In this document: piece after piece, positions 1-8,983 of the stretch
Position numbering within the stretch: position 1 is the stretch's first letter
Layout: every line of letters begins with the position of its first letter
DNA from: Hypsibius dujardini
Taxonomy: Eukaryota > Tardigrada > Eutardigrada > Parachela > Hypsibiidae
Assembly: GCA_001579985.1 (NCBI GenBank)
Contig: LRSR01004018.1
Location: 1-23,868 of the forward strand
Reading direction: 5' to 3'
DNA length: 23,868 nucleotides
The notes under the pieces: generated by a model
What the model was told of the DNA's origin: nothing
Seen by the model: only the letters and a program-made list of their open reading frames with translations
Databases searched by the model: none
Translations under genes and position numbers: made by a program

Positions 1-10
1 GAGAAAGTTA

Positions 11-135
11 TTTTTTATACCGTGTATTATTTTATTATTATTATTTATTATTCCGTGTATTATTTTATTATTATTATTTATTATTCCGTGTGTTATTTAA
101 TTATTATTATTTTTTTTTATCATTCCTTGTGTTAT
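11..135. repeat. AT-rich 33-bp tandem repeat
   Basis: About three and a half copies of a TTATTATTCCGTGTATTATT-type unit. The CCGTGT core recurs at 20, 53 and 86, an exact 33-bp period, with a degenerate copy near 125. The open frames across it exist only because the period is a multiple of three. It may continue left of the window. Confidence 0.85.
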
Positions 136-599
136 TTTTTATACCAAGCACCGTGCCGGGGTATACGTTTTTTTTTGTATCGAACGACTGTCATGTACAG
201 AGATACAGTTATCAGTTGCATGTGTACACTGGCTTTATAGAAACAAATTCTTTTTTGCCGAGCAAAGATTATAAAGTTAATTTGGAGGACTTCTTCGAAA
301 AATGATAATTTTTTAAGAAACATCGGGAAGACGTTCGTGGGAAATTATGTTCACTGGTCAAGCAGCAATTAAACGGGGTCTTAATTTCGCATTGCATATT
401 TAAACTTTCTGGATCAAATTGCACCATCCTGGAATGTCCCTGACAATGATCTAGGCAGAAACATAAACGTCAACTCATGCGTCCTTAGGGAATAGACGGA
501 AAGCAGATGCGCAACATTTTTTATTCGTTTAATTGTCTTGTGAAAACGCAGGCTTTGGTTGCAAATTGAGCGAAAGCAAGCAGCTTGGAGACAGCGGGT
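136..599. other. Non-coding stretch, nothing recognised
   Basis: Short overlapping frames of up to about 88 codons occur on both strands, but none has domain-like sequence, a signal peptide or plausible splice partners. No RNA gene was recognised. It separates the AT-rich repeat from the 21-bp minisatellite. Confidence 0.5.
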
Positions 600-1125
600 A
601 CGCAGACGTTCTGTCCCTAGACATTGTGTCCCCCGACATTGTGTCCACAAAGTTGTGTCCGATGGACATTGTGTCCTCACGACATTGCGTCACTCGGACA
701 ATGTGTTCTGTCCGTCAGACGTTTTGTCCTCTCGACATTGCGTCCTTCAGACATTCTGTCCCGTCCTTCAGACCTTCTGTCCCGTCTTTCGGACATTCTG
801 TCCCGTCTTTCGGACATTCTATCCCGTCCTTCGGACATTGTGTTCCGTCCTTTGAACATTCTGTCCCGTTCTTCGGACATTCTATCCCGTCCTTCGGACA
901 TTCTGTCCCGTTCTTCGGACATTCTATCCCGTCCTTCGGACATTCTGTCTCGTCCTTTGAACACGGTGTCTTTAAGACATTGTGTCTCTCCACATGGCCT
1001 TAATGTGTGTGAGGGATAGAATGTCTGGGGACAGAATGTCTGAAGAGTCGGGCGGGACACACAAAAAGGACACAATGTGGGGAGGACAGAATGTCGAAGG
1101 ACACAACATCGGAATGTCGAGACAA
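600..1125. repeat. 21-bp minisatellite with internal dyads and an inverted distal arm
   Basis: The core (about 740-970) is a tandem array of a 21-bp unit, roughly TTCGGACATTCTGTCCCGTC. Looser GACATTGTGTCC units precede it (600-740). After about 1010 the same word continues in the opposite orientation (GGGGACAGAATGTC), so the array is partly foldback. Many units carry the near-palindrome GGACA-NNN-TGTCC. Because 21 is a multiple of three, several frames stay open through the array, giving apparent proteins of up to 180 aa with 7-residue repeats. I read these as artefacts. Confidence 0.88.
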
Positions 1126-2130
1126 TGTACACTCCTCTAAAAATTACCAGATATGTTCCTTCTACTAGTATAATCTCACACGTGCTTGCGATATTGCACG
1201 AACGGTTGTGGAACCCCACCGAAGCACCCTTCTGCTTGTTAAAAGGTCAAACGTATTATTGCCCGAAGGTGTAAATTGTTTTCTCTCCCCCCTTTTTAGT
1301 ATATAATAATGAATCTCTGATTTTAAACCCAAGATTATGTTTTGGAAATTTGATTGATTGAGTAAAAACAAATGTACAGGAACTTTCGCCGCGACGCCTA
1401 CCAGCGTTTTTGCAGCAGCCAATACAATCTCACTAAACACTCTTTTACCTCTTTTACTGTACACTCTTTCACTAAACAATCTTTTACCTCTTTTACTGTA
1501 CACTCTTTTACCTCCTTTACTGTACACTCTTTGCAGCTTCAGCAGCGGCTTTTAGGAATCGAGTCAGTGTTGCGCGGGTCGTCTCTATATTTGGCCAGAC
1601 GTGGATCAGGTGTTACAAAAAAGTTGATATTAGTGTTTCAAGCGTGGTCGTTTGACCAGCCCAGCAGAGAGGGAGAGAGACAGAGGACCCATGAGTTAGA
1701 GTTCAATAACTGTTGTCATATATGTAAAGTTCGACGCATCTCGCCATGTGTGACAAAGTCGTTTCTCCCCCTCCCTCGAGTCTGCCGCCGGTGTGAACAC
1801 CTTGTTAACAAAGAGCGAGAAAAGTGTTTCGCTACTACAGTCTATGTACACACACACCGAGGGTGGACACATCGCATGTATCGCTCTAAAGAGAGAGAGA
1901 TAGACTGGACGGGCAGTGGCTAGAGAGGTAACCGGCTGAATTAAAAATGCGGTTGTGTATTAGGGCTAAAACCAGTGGCCGCAACGGACTATCACAACAT
2001 GCCTTCTTTAGCGTATTTAAATGGCGTGTGAATGAAAGCGGAAACATTTAGATCTCGTGTGTGGATGGATGGATGGACGATGGCGTCATATTGTACACAG
2101 TTGTCTGTCTCGCTGATGTAGGTATGTGCA
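1126..2130. other. Non-coding stretch with a 24-bp repeat patch
   Basis: The longest open frame (1372-1923, +, 183 codons) starts in the tandem repeat at 1436-1532 and continues through sequence with scattered Cys and basic residues but no recognisable domain. No splice-linked partner was found. GGAGAGAGA and GGATGGATGG simple repeats occur near 1670 and 2060. I do not call a gene. Confidence 0.45.
1436..1532. repeat. 24-bp tandem repeat
   Basis: About four units of CACTCTTTTACCTCTTTTACTG followed by TA. The second unit is interrupted by a CACTAAACAAT variant. It encodes a spurious repeat of HSFTSFTV on the plus strand. Confidence 0.8.
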
Positions 2131-2190
2131 TATGTGTGTGTGTGTGTGTTGCTCTCTTTTAGACACATTTGCATTTTGCAAATATTGAAA

Positions 2191-2253
2191 ATGGATTCAC
2201 GCAGCCAGCAGCACTTTAGAGCGCGCGCGATCTGGTCATGTCGACTCAATGAG
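2191..2253 (+). repeat. 63-bp dispersed repeat, copy 1
   Basis: It begins ATGGATTCACGCAGCCAGCA and ends near GACTCAATGAG. A second copy at 5568-5630 in the same orientation differs at about five positions and has no indels. An AATATTGA word precedes both. The ATG-initiated frame is open in both copies (MDSRSQQHF...SCRLN), but there is no larger coding context. It is probably part of a dispersed element. Confidence 0.75.
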
Positions 2254-2540
2254 TTCTCTCGCACGACGATGTACCTGTCTGTGTACGGGTCTGTGTACGG
2301 GAGGGGAGTGTACCCGGTGTGAAATGTGAAAAGAATAAAAACTATGTGTGTGTGTGAGAAAGAGAGAGAGAAAAAAGAGGGATGGACAAAAAGTCCATTC
2401 AAATGGTCAGGTGAACTGTGGTGACTTGGGTCGGTGTGATATGTGCTCGTCTCGGCAAATGGAGCGGAAATGGTAAGAAAAGTTTCCATGTATACACACA
2501 TTCAACGCAACACAAAAGTGTCCCTTCGGCAGAGTAATAA

Positions 2541-2599
2541 GTGTGTGTGTGTGTGTGTGTCTGTGTGTGTGTGTGTGTCTGTGTGTCTGTGTGTGTGTT
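2541..2599. repeat. (GT)n microsatellite
   Basis: Nearly uninterrupted GT dinucleotides with a few CT interruptions. Shorter relatives lie at 2131-2150 (GT) and 2341-2375 (GT then GA). No gene is evident around it. Confidence 0.95.
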
Positions 2600-2710
2600 G
2601 GAGGTCCATTAGAGCGGCCATTTAGCACATCATCAAGTGTAAATATGCTCATCAGCCGTTTTTTTCCGAAGTTGCTTTTGCAACTACCTTTCTTGGGGCG
2701 ATCTTCAGAA

Positions 2711-3281
2711 ACGGATTTCAAAACGTCTCCAGTTTTTTTCTAAGTTCATTCAATATTAAGGATAATTTAAAAAATGGTATTTCATCGGCGAATCTCCGAG
2801 AACATTTTTTACGAAATTTCAAAGTTACGAAAACACTGGAATCTAAATGCACGAAATAGGATTATTTTGATGCTGCCTCATGTCAAATTTAATTGGGAAT
2901 CCATTGGCATCATCCAATTATTTTTCGGACATCAGGGGGCGGAGCTACGTGCCAACTCTGTAAAGCTTCACTGGCATTTTTGGTCCTTTTTGAAAACTTT
3001 CCATAGCTCCACCCCCTTATCTCCGAAAAGTATTTGTTTGGCGCCCATCGATCTCAAATGAATTTGGGATACGACAGTGTCAAAATAATCACTTTTAGTG
3101 CATCTCGAAGAATCGCCATTTTTACAGAGAAAATCAAGCAAAACGGAATATTTCAGTGGTTTCGTAACTTTGAAAATTCGTAAAAAATGTTCTCGGAGAT
3201 TCGTTGAGGAAATAAATGTTTTAAATCATCCTTAATATTAAACTAATTTAGAACGAAAATTGGAGACGTTTAGAAATCCGT
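2711..3281. mobile_element. 571-bp foldback element (family C, copy 1)
   Basis: The block is an imperfect palindrome along its whole length. It starts ACGGATTTCAAAACGTCTCC and ends with the inverse, GGAGACGTTTAGAAATCCGT. Inner arms also pair: the CGGCGAATCTCCGAGAACAT region with ATGTTCTCGGAGATTCGTTG, and CAGGGGGCGGAGCTA with TAGCTCCACCCCCT. The centre lies near 2990. The core resembles the element at 14603-15336 (CTGCCYCATG, AATTYAATT, CAGGGGGCGGAG, GTGTCAAAA). It encodes no transposase, so it is a non-autonomous foldback or MITE-like element. I could not define a target-site duplication here. Confidence 0.8.
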
Positions 3282-3760
3282 CTGTCATATCCACCTCGTC
3301 GATCTAGACATTTTTTGTATCCCCGATTATAGCGCCACCTGTAGCCGTCAGTCCGTACCGCTTTGAAAAGGGAATGCTTGCTACTTGTCGCTTCTTCTGA
3401 GGCAATTTGAAGGTACTGTATCATTCAAAAATCACGAATTTGACCTGTCAACTAATACCGAAAATTATGGCTCAGCAGTTGAATCGGGTATTCATATTTC
3501 ACACTGAGCAAGCTCCTCCTCACCATTTTGATGTCCATGAGAAACCTTTACTTGATTGAACGATTTCACGGCGCGCTAATGGCACTGTAGTGCAAAAAGT
3601 ACAGAAACACCTGCGATATTTTCCCACTACGTGCGCACTTTCAACATTTATCCAAATCTGATTTCTGAAATCAATCAATCATTGAATTGTCGTCATGTCT
3701 CGTGATTCTGGATGTTGCAACATCGTCCGTGGCACAATGTCAACCGTTTTTCCAGAACCG
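3282..3760. other. Non-coding stretch, nothing recognised
   Basis: No convincing gene. A 30-codon ATG frame from about 3469 (MAQQLNRVF..., ending at TGA near 3560) has an acceptable AAAATTATGG start context. It is too short and isolated to call. A TCAATCAATCA tract lies at about 3672. Confidence 0.4.
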
Positions 3761-3824
3761 TGTGCAAAGCGCAGCGTGTGTGAAGTGCAGCGTGTGCGAA
3801 GCGCAGCGTGTGCGAAGCGCAGCG
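3761..3824. repeat. 16-bp tandem repeat, four units
   Basis: The unit is TGTGCGAAGCGCAGCG. The four copies have small substitutions in the first two units. It makes short Ala/Arg/His-rich frames on the minus strand that I regard as spurious. Confidence 0.9.
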
Positions 3825-4664
3825 TGCTGACTTTTCGATCAGCTGATTTTGGGGAAAACGATAGTTTTTTCTGATTGTTTTTAACCACCTTGGCCATGGT
3901 TCAAAAGATGTGGAATTATACGCTGGACATATTTGTAATAACAACTGAAACATTTGATGAAAAACAAAAAAGTTAGGGGGTGGTCGAGGTTTGTATACAT
4001 TTTCGATTTCTGGTGTTGAAGTTTAAACCACTGAAAATTTCGAAGAAACCAGGCTTTTTACACGTTGAAGCGCGGAGTTGCTACAGCATGGGAAAAGCCT
4101 GCGAAACCTGTCCGAACTTGGCTGGCGCGCTTGGGGAAATGCCTCGTTCTTGGCCTCAGTCAAAGTTGCAACATCCAGAAATTGTCCCAATAGAGCTAAT
4201 TGATTGTACTATTAATTTTAATTATCAGATATGAAGAAAAATGAAAATTGGGAAAACGGATCTAGGTTTAGTTTACTAGGAAACTAGGATATAGTATAAA
4301 AAATCAAACAATCAAGCACCTGCCATCAAAGAGAAACCCATGAGTGAACCGATTTATCGACCAAGGGGAGGATGAATACAGATTTCCATTCGTACTGCCG
4401 GCGAGTGGCGGACTCCAAAGATCCGTTTCGATTCGCATCAACTGATTCCCAGTAAAAGGTACGACATAATGGTCGATTATTTAATAAACATAATGAATGT
4501 TATAACTTGAAAGCGCTTTTTCTGGCTGATCAGAATAAACATGTATGGGCTTCATTTTCGAAGTAAAAATTTCGTCGTTATCTACACGATATTTAAGAAT
4601 TTTCCCATGAAAGAAAACAACTACTCGGGCCATAGTCAAAATGACCATTTCCCATAGCACGTTC
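3825..4664. other. Non-coding stretch downstream of the tetraspan gene
   Basis: No coding signal beyond small frames (for example 3980-4234, +). GTTGCAACATCCAG near 4167 is the inverse of CTGGATGTTGCAAC near 3709, but the arms do not extend. The segment from about 4480 to 4664 may be 3' UTR of the minus-strand gene ending at 4665: a TTTAAT near 4480 reads ATTAAA, a possible variant poly(A) signal, on that strand. Confidence 0.35.
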
Positions 4665-7196
4665 TCAGATTTCTCCGTCGTCGTCCGGCACTTCCTCAAG
4701 TCGTCGGTAGAAGCCATCCACCGCCGCTTCGATATCCGTGATCACCTGGGTCTTTTCCTTCTTATTCTCCACATGGAAGATGGGCGCGGATCCGGTGGCA
4801 CTCGTAGTCGTAGTCGTCGCCTCGAACAGCATTTCCGGTTCGTCCGCATCCGGCATGGAGGCCTCGCAGAACTTGGCCTGCCGCACTGACTGCAGCACCG
4901 CCGCGCTCAGACCGAACGAAAATCCCAGCACCATGAAGTTGACCACGTACAAGACAATTAAGACATACTCCAACCAGGTGGCGGTGGTCCACACCGACGG
5001 CAGGGTAAAGAGCTCCCCGGGTGAGGCTGCTGATAAGGGTGAAGACGTCCCGTTGTGGATGCTGGATTGGAAAGAGCCGCCTCCGCCTCCGCCGCGGAGC
5101 ATCACGCAACGCAGGCCGAACACGCCGAGTGTGGAGACGGCGGCGAAGGCCGCAGAGAAGATGTGACTGACCGCCAGCAGGGTCGCGTGGATGGGATGGA
5201 GCCGGGCGGAGATGCGGGAGTTGGTGTAGGCTGACACCCCGGTCAGAATGGTGAGGAAGCCCGCCCAGATGCCGAGGACGGTGGAGAAGATGTCGCTTTC
5301 GGACACACTAAAGAGGTTTGCTGTAATGGAAAGTTGTGCGTTCAATTCCGGTAGATACTCCTACGACTGCGCAGACATCCGCTGTAGTTGTTATGGTAAA
5401 ACTAATATTGGTCAACTCCTTAGTTTCTCTAATCATCTAGAGTTAGATTTTTAGCTTAGTTTTTTAGTGACGGAAACTTTTAGTCACGTTTTTTATCGAA
5501 ATTAATGACTGATTTGAATTATTTTTTAGCTTTTCCCCCGCTTAAAGCTTTAGTCGAAATATTGATCATGGATTCACGCAGCCAGCAGCACTTTACAGCG
5601 CGCACAATCTCGTCATGTCGACTCAATAAGCAATATGCGCCAAGACACAAAACTCCTTTCTTCGACACATCGACACATCGACACGAAGACACGAAGACAC
5701 GAGGCGCTGGATTGTGGAACAAATAGAGAACAGACCAATAATAACACTTCGTGTGATGTGTGATGTGCGTTGCTGCACACAGCGTTCACGAGGAAATAGC
5801 GATTTGCTCGTGAATTCGTGAAGCCGTTAGTGCGACTCACACGATCTCACGATCAGTCGCACGTCGCGTCTTCGTGTTCGGAAAAGGACTTCGTGTCATG
5901 GCGCATGTTGCTTAGTGTAACTGACACGCGATCTCGCGATCAGTTGCACGTCGCGTCTTCGTGTCGTCGTGTTCGAAAAAGGACTTCGTGTCATGGCGCA
6001 TGTTGCTTATTAACAACTGTGCTAGTATATTTGAATCTTACTAAAATTTACGCGGTAAATATAATATTTCGAGAATGACAACCTAAATTCACTTTCCGTC
6101 AATGTGGTTAACGATCAAGCCGCGTCCATTTGATCGCTCTTTCCGTTGCCCTTGCCGTTCGTATCTGAACGTTGAGCGACAGTTCATTCAAACTTGAGCT
6201 TTTACTTGACCCCGTGATCTAAAATTAACAGAATTCTTGACTACTTGACAAAGCGCATGTGGCAAAAACCTCAGACCGAGCGAATTAAAGCAAACTTTTT
6301 ACCGGCGCCCAGCAAAACAGGATGGTCGGAGTTTGAGCCAATTTCGGCCAATGCGTGCAGCTCTTTCTCACATTGCTTGATTCATTGATTTAACATTACA
6401 CCGAAAATAATTCAAAACCAATCAATCAATCGACTGAGCAAAGACTGCGTGGTCAGATGAGCGCAGGTAAAAAGTTTAGCTTTAATTTTGTCGGCTTGTG
6501 GTTTTTGCCTTGTGTTTACATGCGCTTATACGGAGTCGTAGACGCAGTAAACAGAATTACTTCTTCAGCCCACACCCAAACCCATGCACCCACACATCTT
6601 AAGTCTATGAGTGGGAGTGCTGGAATGGGCGTGGGCTGAAGAAGTACTGTATTTTCGCGTTAGACAGGGACAGCGTACGAGCTGTGGAACGTTTAATCGG
6701 CCACGCGGCGCTCGTGCTCTGTGTACTGTACTGCCGCGATTAAACCGGTCACTTTTTTCCCCGGGCAGCGCATTCGACCTGTGTGAGTGTGAGTGTGTGA
6801 GTGCGTGTGCTCACTCAACACACAGGCGCGTGTCACGGAGGCGCGGCTAAAGTGACCGGTTTAATCGCGGCAGTACAGTACGGTGCACACAAGCTAAACT
6901 CCGCCACAGCTGAATGTGGAGCATGTGACGACAGACGATCGAATAAGTGGCACAAAAAATCTCCTTGTCCTGTCTAATTAATTAATTTTGTTGCAAGTAA
7001 ATGTTAATTATTATCAAGAGATGTGTAACTGATTTAAGTAGACACACTGATGCATGAAACTCTTACCGGTAAACTCCATGCCGACTATCGCGCTACCAAA
7101 GACCACTTCCAAGCTCGTGATGACCTGAAGAGCCGTGATTTGTCGTCTACTCAGGATATCCTGCTCCACGCTCAAGAGATTCCTATAGGGATGCAT
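4665..7196 (-). CDS. MS4A/CD20-like four-helix membrane protein, two exons
   Basis: Proposed join on the minus strand: exon 1 at 7196-7067, exon 2 at 5320-4665, total 261 aa. Exon 1 ends at a strong donor (ACCG|GTAAGA). Exon 2 follows a strong acceptor (TTTCCATTACAG|CAAACC). The split codon G|CA is restored as Ala, so the phases agree. Predicted helices are at about 20-42 (ALQVITSLEVVFGSAIVG), 54-74 (VLGIWAGFLTILTGVSA), 90-112 and 161-186. Both ends appear cytosolic, a polar loop of about 45 residues with a Gly6 run and an N-glycosylation sequon (NGT, about 133) lies between helices 3 and 4, and the C-terminal tail is acidic. Helix order, loop size and the 'ALQV...G' first helix resemble the MS4A/CD20 tetraspans; that family assignment is inference. 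An in-frame TAA two codons upstream of the ATG at 7196 supports this start, although an AG just after it (CCCTATAG) could be an acceptor from an unseen exon. Function is unknown. Confidence 0.72.
5568..5630 (+). repeat. 63-bp dispersed repeat, copy 2
   Basis: Same orientation as the copy at 2191-2253 with about five substitutions. It lies inside the intron of the tetraspan gene and runs directly into the palindromic block at 5624-6012, so it may be one end of a larger composite repeat. Confidence 0.75.
5624..6012. repeat. Palindromic block with duplicated right arm
   Basis: The left arm (about 5624-5700) starts AATAAGCAATATGCGCC. The right arm ends with its inverse, GGCGCATGTTGCTTATT. Arms pair over about 70-80 bp through GTGTCGAAGAAAGGA-type sequence. 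The right arm is tandemly duplicated: units of about 85 bp at roughly 5835-5917 and 5922-6008 each contain CACGTCGCGTCTTCGTGT and GTGTCATGGCGCATGTTGCT. No transposase is encoded. It lies within the tetraspan intron. Confidence 0.75.
6251..6526. mobile_element. Degenerate long-TIR element (family B)
   Basis: The left end reads AAGCGCATGTGGCAAAAACC and leads through an ACTTTTTACCGGCGCCCAGC segment. The right end is the inverse, GGTAAAAAGTTT...GGTTTTTGCC...ACATGCGCTT. The order of the motifs (CATGTGGCA, then GACCGAG, then CTTTTTACCGGCGCC, then GGTCGGAGTTTGAGCC) follows the intact element at 10371-11271, so this is a shorter and more decayed member. It lies in the tetraspan intron. Confidence 0.65.
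6558..6646. repeat. Hairpin with about 20-bp arms
   Basis: TACTTCTTCAGCCCACACCC (from 6558) pairs with GGGCGTGGGCTGAAGAAGTA (to 6646) with one mismatch; the spacer is about 50 bp. It could be a stand-alone hairpin or part of a nested set with the element that follows. Confidence 0.8.
6663..6974. mobile_element. 312-bp TA-flanked inverted-repeat element (family D)
   Basis: Ends are GACAGGGACA at the left and TGTCCTGTC at the right, each bordered by TA. Inside is a perfect 33-bp inverted repeat (about 6723-6755 with 6850-6882) containing CCGCGATTAAACCGGTCAC. Between the ends and that stem, GAGCTGTGGAACGTTTA pairs loosely with TAAACTCCGCCACAGCTG. The spacer holds GTGTGAGTGTGAGTG-like sequence. 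There is no coding capacity, so it is MITE-like. TA is its own complement, so these flanks alone do not prove a target duplication. Confidence 0.75.
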
Positions 7197-7242
7197 GTTT
7201 TATTGCTGCTGTCGTCTTGTCGTCGTGTTGCGTGTCTGTCTG

Positions 7243-7540
7243 TGTTCCCAGACAGTAACGAGAGAGACTTTCCGTCCCTGTTCCCCGGCAGTAATGAGAG
7301 AGACTTCCCGTCCCTGTTCCCCGGCAGTAATGAGAGAGACTTTTCGTCCCTGTTCCCCGGCAGTAATGAAAGAGACTTTCCGTCCCTGTTCCCCGGCAGT
7401 AATGAAAGAGACTTTTCGTCCCTGTTCCCCGGCAGTAATGAAAGAGACTTCCCGTCCCTGTTCTCCGGCAGTAATGAGAGAGACTTCTCGTCCCTGTTCC
7501 CCGGCAGTAATGAAAGAGACTTTCCGTCCCTGTTTCGGCA
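7243..7540. repeat. 33-bp minisatellite upstream of the tetraspan start codon
   Basis: Eight clear units of GTTCCCCGGCAGTAATGAGA + GAGACTTTCCGTCCCT with few substitutions, mostly A/G at GAAAGA/GAGAGA and T/C at TTTCC/TTCTC. It begins about 46 bp upstream of the ATG at 7196 on the minus strand. The 33-bp period keeps several frames open on both strands (11-residue repeats such as SLFPGSNERDF), which I regard as artefactual. Confidence 0.92.
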
Positions 7541-8424
7541 CACTGGACTGTGATTTATGGCGCCGATCCTGTATGTACGGTGTAATCCGGGAATCGAAAA
7601 AAGGATAATGATTTTTTACGGTGAAAAGAGAAAGATCGAAAATCAAGCTGATACGGAAGTCATCCGTCTCTTTCACTTTCTCCCTCTTTCTCTCCGTCAG
7701 TGTACTGTATGGCTTTTTTTCCGCAAGCTCGTGCTTAGGTGGGTGGGTGGTTGTGAGTACTACTAAAGCACATACACATACTGTACATATGAAAGAAAAA
7801 AGCTGACGTGCAATTCAGTTAGAGAACTAACTGCGATCAGCGAGGGCGCGTGTCTGTATTGTGGACTTAGCAGACCGCCTCGTCGCGGAATACGGTAAAT
7901 CATTTTCTGGCCGGAAGCGTTTTCTCGCGAGCACTCATTCGGACGCAGTCTTTTTCATGCACACACACCACACATGCAGGTATTTTCATGATGAGGTTAG
8001 TCGAGTGTTATTTACGAAGGTATTGATTGGTCTGTCTCTCTCTTCTCTTTCTCTCTCTATAGCGAAGTATGACGCGGCAGTTCGTCCCTTCGGGTACACA
8101 CGGCCAGCTGTTTGTATCCTGTGTATTCGACTTTGACAATAATGATCTTAGTCACATAGCGTCACGGGGCGGTGAACAACAATAAGGAATCGCTCATCTC
8201 CCTTGTGGGCCGGAGGGATTCGGATCCTTTTCATCTGTCTGTTAATAATAATTGTATTACCTCACAGTCAATCAATTTCCTCGTTTTTATCGCAAAGGAG
8301 CAAGTACGTGGGAAGTCGTTACGTTAATGAGCACGACCCACGCCTCAAATTTGGCGAGGTCCATAGCATTATTAAGGCCCCTCCTCCAAAAGAAAGTAGC
8401 TGACTCATGATAAGCCGTATGATA
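7541..8424. other. Non-coding stretch between divergent genes
   Basis: Probably contains upstream flank of the tetraspan gene at its left. It has short pyrimidine repeats (CTCTCTCTTCTCTTTCTCTC near 8035) and small frames of up to 91 codons without recognisable features. No RNA gene was recognised. Confidence 0.45.
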
Positions 8425-8605
8425 CAGTAAGCGACAGAAAAAGGGGCGGGGCAGGGGTAATAATTGAACAATCAACCAATCAACTCCGCTCCGATTGCTG
8501 CGGAGCTCCGTTGATTGATTGGTTGATTGTTCAAGTATTACCCCTGCCCCGCCCCTTTTGCCCATTTCCGGGACCCTCCATTAGATAAAGTTCTGTCGCT
8601 TACTG
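8425..8605. mobile_element. 181-bp hairpin MITE (family A, copy 1)
   Basis: The TIR is CAGTAAGCGACAGAA at the left and TTCTGTCGCTTACTG at the right, bordered by TA on both sides (8423-8424, 8606-8607). CAGT termini next to TA are typical of Tc1/mariner-derived MITEs. The interior folds almost completely: the AAAGGGGCGGGGCAGGGGTA side pairs with TACCCCTGCCCCGCCCCTTT, followed by an AATTGAACAATCAACCAATC stem around a GCTGCGGAGC loop. Compared with the copy at 23165-23377 it lacks about 30 bp from the left arm. Confidence 0.9.
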
Positions 8606-8983
8606 TACATTCGGTATGAAAGCCTTGGCTCGACTGTGGTCTTGTTTCCACTCGACCAACCCGGTCGGCTTTTCACTCGCGCAATTCTTCCTAGAACTTG
8701 CACTTTATTAAAACCAGTTATGAGACAATAGCGCTGAAGCCAGCACGAACTGCGCATTGTGGGGTGTCTCACCGATCTCAGGGAAAGAGGAACGTTGCTC
8801 GATATGCTGAACCCAATTTCGGATTTCCTTGGCAGCAAAGGATAGTCAGTACAGTTTAAGAAGGACTTCACTTGCCATTCTTGCTTCGCGTTTACAATCT
8901 TGCCTGCCGTGCTGGGTGGTTATAGCACGTGTAATCCTTGGGCAGTGTGAAATCGATCACTGGCAATCACTAGTATCGGTAAC
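8606..8983. other. 5' flank of the first hydrolase gene
   Basis: It contains the presumed promoter of the plus-strand gene starting at 8984; no clear TATA box was identified. A 96-codon minus-strand frame (8581-8871) ends inside the MITE terminus and contains FNKVQVLGRI, faintly like the start of single-stranded DNA-binding proteins, but it has no further support. Confidence 0.4.

Noticed and set aside
533-1219. Long open frames on both strands across the 21-bp array (up to 180 aa)
   Set aside because: The period is divisible by three, so stops are absent in several frames at once. There is no domain, signal or splice partner.
1372-1923. 183-codon frame with several Cys residues (CHICK...CRRCEH) resembling a zinc-binding protein
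   Set aside because: Cys spacing fits no finger class, its start lies in a tandem repeat, and no splice partner is visible.
3709-4180. Possible foldback element from CTGGATGTTGCAAC and its inverse 460 bp away
   Set aside because: Pairing does not extend beyond about 14-18 bp; this could be chance.
7050-7676. Four overlapping frames with 11-residue repeats such as SLFPGSNERDF
   Set aside because: They are generated by the 33-bp minisatellite. The left end overlaps, in antisense, the real exon of the tetraspan gene.
8581-8871. Minus-strand frame with FNKVQVLGRI, faintly like a mitochondrial single-stranded DNA-binding protein
   Set aside because: The similarity covers about ten residues only, lacks the rest of the OB fold, and the frame ends in a MITE terminus.
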